Source: Bryobacterales bacterium
Lineage (GTDB): Bacteria > Acidobacteriota > Terriglobia > Bryobacterales > Bryobacteraceae
DNA length: 5,387 nucleotides
NCBI GenBank assembly: GCA_003139735.1
Contig: PLGA01000572.1
Location: 1,772 to 7,158 of the forward strand
Direction: 5' to 3'
The notes beneath the pieces are model-generated. The model was given only the letters and a program-made list of their open reading frames with translations, had not been told where the DNA came from and searched no databases. How positions within the stretch are numbered: the first letter of the stretch is position 1; each line of letters begins with the position of its first letter. This document shows positions 4,927-5,387 of the stretch, one piece after another. The position numbers and the translations under genes are program-made.

Positions 4927-5387
4927 ATGGCGCTCTTAGAGAGAGTTTCAACATTGGTCCGGGCCAATCTCAACGACCTTGTCGACAAGGCCGAAGATCC
5001 GGAAAAGATGATCAAACAGGTGATTCTGGATATGCAGAATCAACTGCTCCAGGTCAAAACCCAGGTGGCTATTTCCATCGCCGATCAACACGTCCTTGGG
5101 AAACGCAGGCAGGAAAACGAGGAGAACGAGAAACAATGGCGCCGGCGCGCGGAACTGGCAGTCGATAAGGGCGACGACGGTCTGGCGCGGGCCGCACTCG
5201 AACGCGCCATGAGTTACCAGGCCACCACCGCCAGCTTCCAGCAACAAGTGGACGACCAGAAAACCCAGGTGGAGAACCTCAAGTCCGCGCTGATGAAGCT
5301 CCAGCAGAAACTGGCGGAGGCCGAATCGAAAAGTGACGTGATGATCGCCCAACACCGCCGCGCGCGCGCGCTCGGCAAGGCTACCGA
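4927..5387 (+). CDS. pspA: PspA/IM30 (Vipp1) family membrane-stress protein, 3' end outside window
   Basis: The first 153 residues are visible, and the frame is open to the window edge; family members are usually about 220-260 residues. The N-terminus MALLERVSTLVRANLNDLVDKAEDPEKM (1-28) carries the amphipathic helix 0 and the conserved AEDPEKM motif (22-28). 'GDDGLARAALERA' (82-94) matches the conserved hairpin segment, and the remainder is charged coiled coil (~30-150). These proteins are structurally related to ESCRT-III. They bind anionic or damaged cytoplasmic membrane, form rings or rods, and limit proton leakage. The gene follows the flotillin gene by 34 nt and should be the fifth gene of the operon. 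In E. coli, PspA also inhibits the enhancer-binding protein PspF, but no PspF is visible here; an XRE regulator heads the operon instead, comparable in principle to ClgR-PspA in actinobacteria. Confidence 0.95.
   Translation, partial: MALLERVSTLVRANLNDLVDKAEDPEKMIKQVILDMQNQLLQVKTQVAISIADQHVLGKRRQENEENEKQWRRRAELAVDKGDDGLARAALERAMSYQATTASFQQQVDDQKTQVENLKSALMKLQQKLAEAESKSDVMIAQHRRARALGKAT

Noticed and set aside
3486..5015. Long open frame (509 codons) on the minus strand opposite the flotillin gene
   Set aside because: Its translation is a low-complexity Leu/Phe/Arg/Gly/Asp pattern, as expected from the antisense of Glu/Ala/Lys/Gln-rich coiled-coil codons. The plus strand encodes an unmistakable flotillin.

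Overview
The window looks like chromosomal DNA of a GC-rich, Gram-negative-type soil bacterium. Acidobacteriota is my best guess. The pointers are the style of the first protein (Ig-like repeats, a late RKRRR membrane hairpin, and an 'AGAYIITITG'-like final strand) and two repeat types between genes that I associate with that phylum: tandem AAGAGCC heptamers and a 'GGTACGACT/AGTCGTGCC' hairpin repeat. This placement rests on memory of family style, not on a search.

Layout. Positions 1-960 hold the 3' end of a large exported or cell-surface Ig-like protein whose start lies upstream of the window. Its stop region is imperfectly triplicated (950-990), and a strong Rho-independent terminator follows (stem-loop 1029-1050 plus T-tract). 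A new transcription unit then begins with a near-consensus sigma-70 promoter (TTGACA 1117-1122, TATTAT 1139-1144). A perfect 15-bp palindrome (1121-1135), a likely operator, lies between its two hexamers. The unit runs left to right with five genes: an EspR-like XRE-family regulator (1163-1672), an NfeD/YuaF-type membrane protein (1669-2331, ATGA overlap with the regulator), a DUF1648 multi-pass membrane protein with a C-terminal PH-like region (2381-3343), a flotillin (3402-4892), and the first 153 residues of a PspA/IM30 protein (4927 to the window end).

How the genes fit together. NfeD-type proteins and flotillins are established partners (YuaF-FloT/YuaG in Bacillus). PspA/IM30 is an ESCRT-III-like membrane-repair protein, and in actinobacteria it is paired with an XRE-type regulator (ClgR). 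The cassette therefore reads as a self-regulated module for membrane organisation and envelope stress, with the DUF1648/PH protein as the least characterised member. Gaps between the genes are short (ATGA overlap, 49, 58 and 34 nt). The 58-nt gap before the flotillin gene holds a dispersed-repeat-like double hairpin followed by six Ts, which could lower or modulate expression of the flotillin and pspA genes.

No tRNA, rRNA, CRISPR array, transposase or attachment site was seen. The only stretch without a gene longer than about 100 bases is 961-1162, and it holds the terminator, promoter and operator described here.
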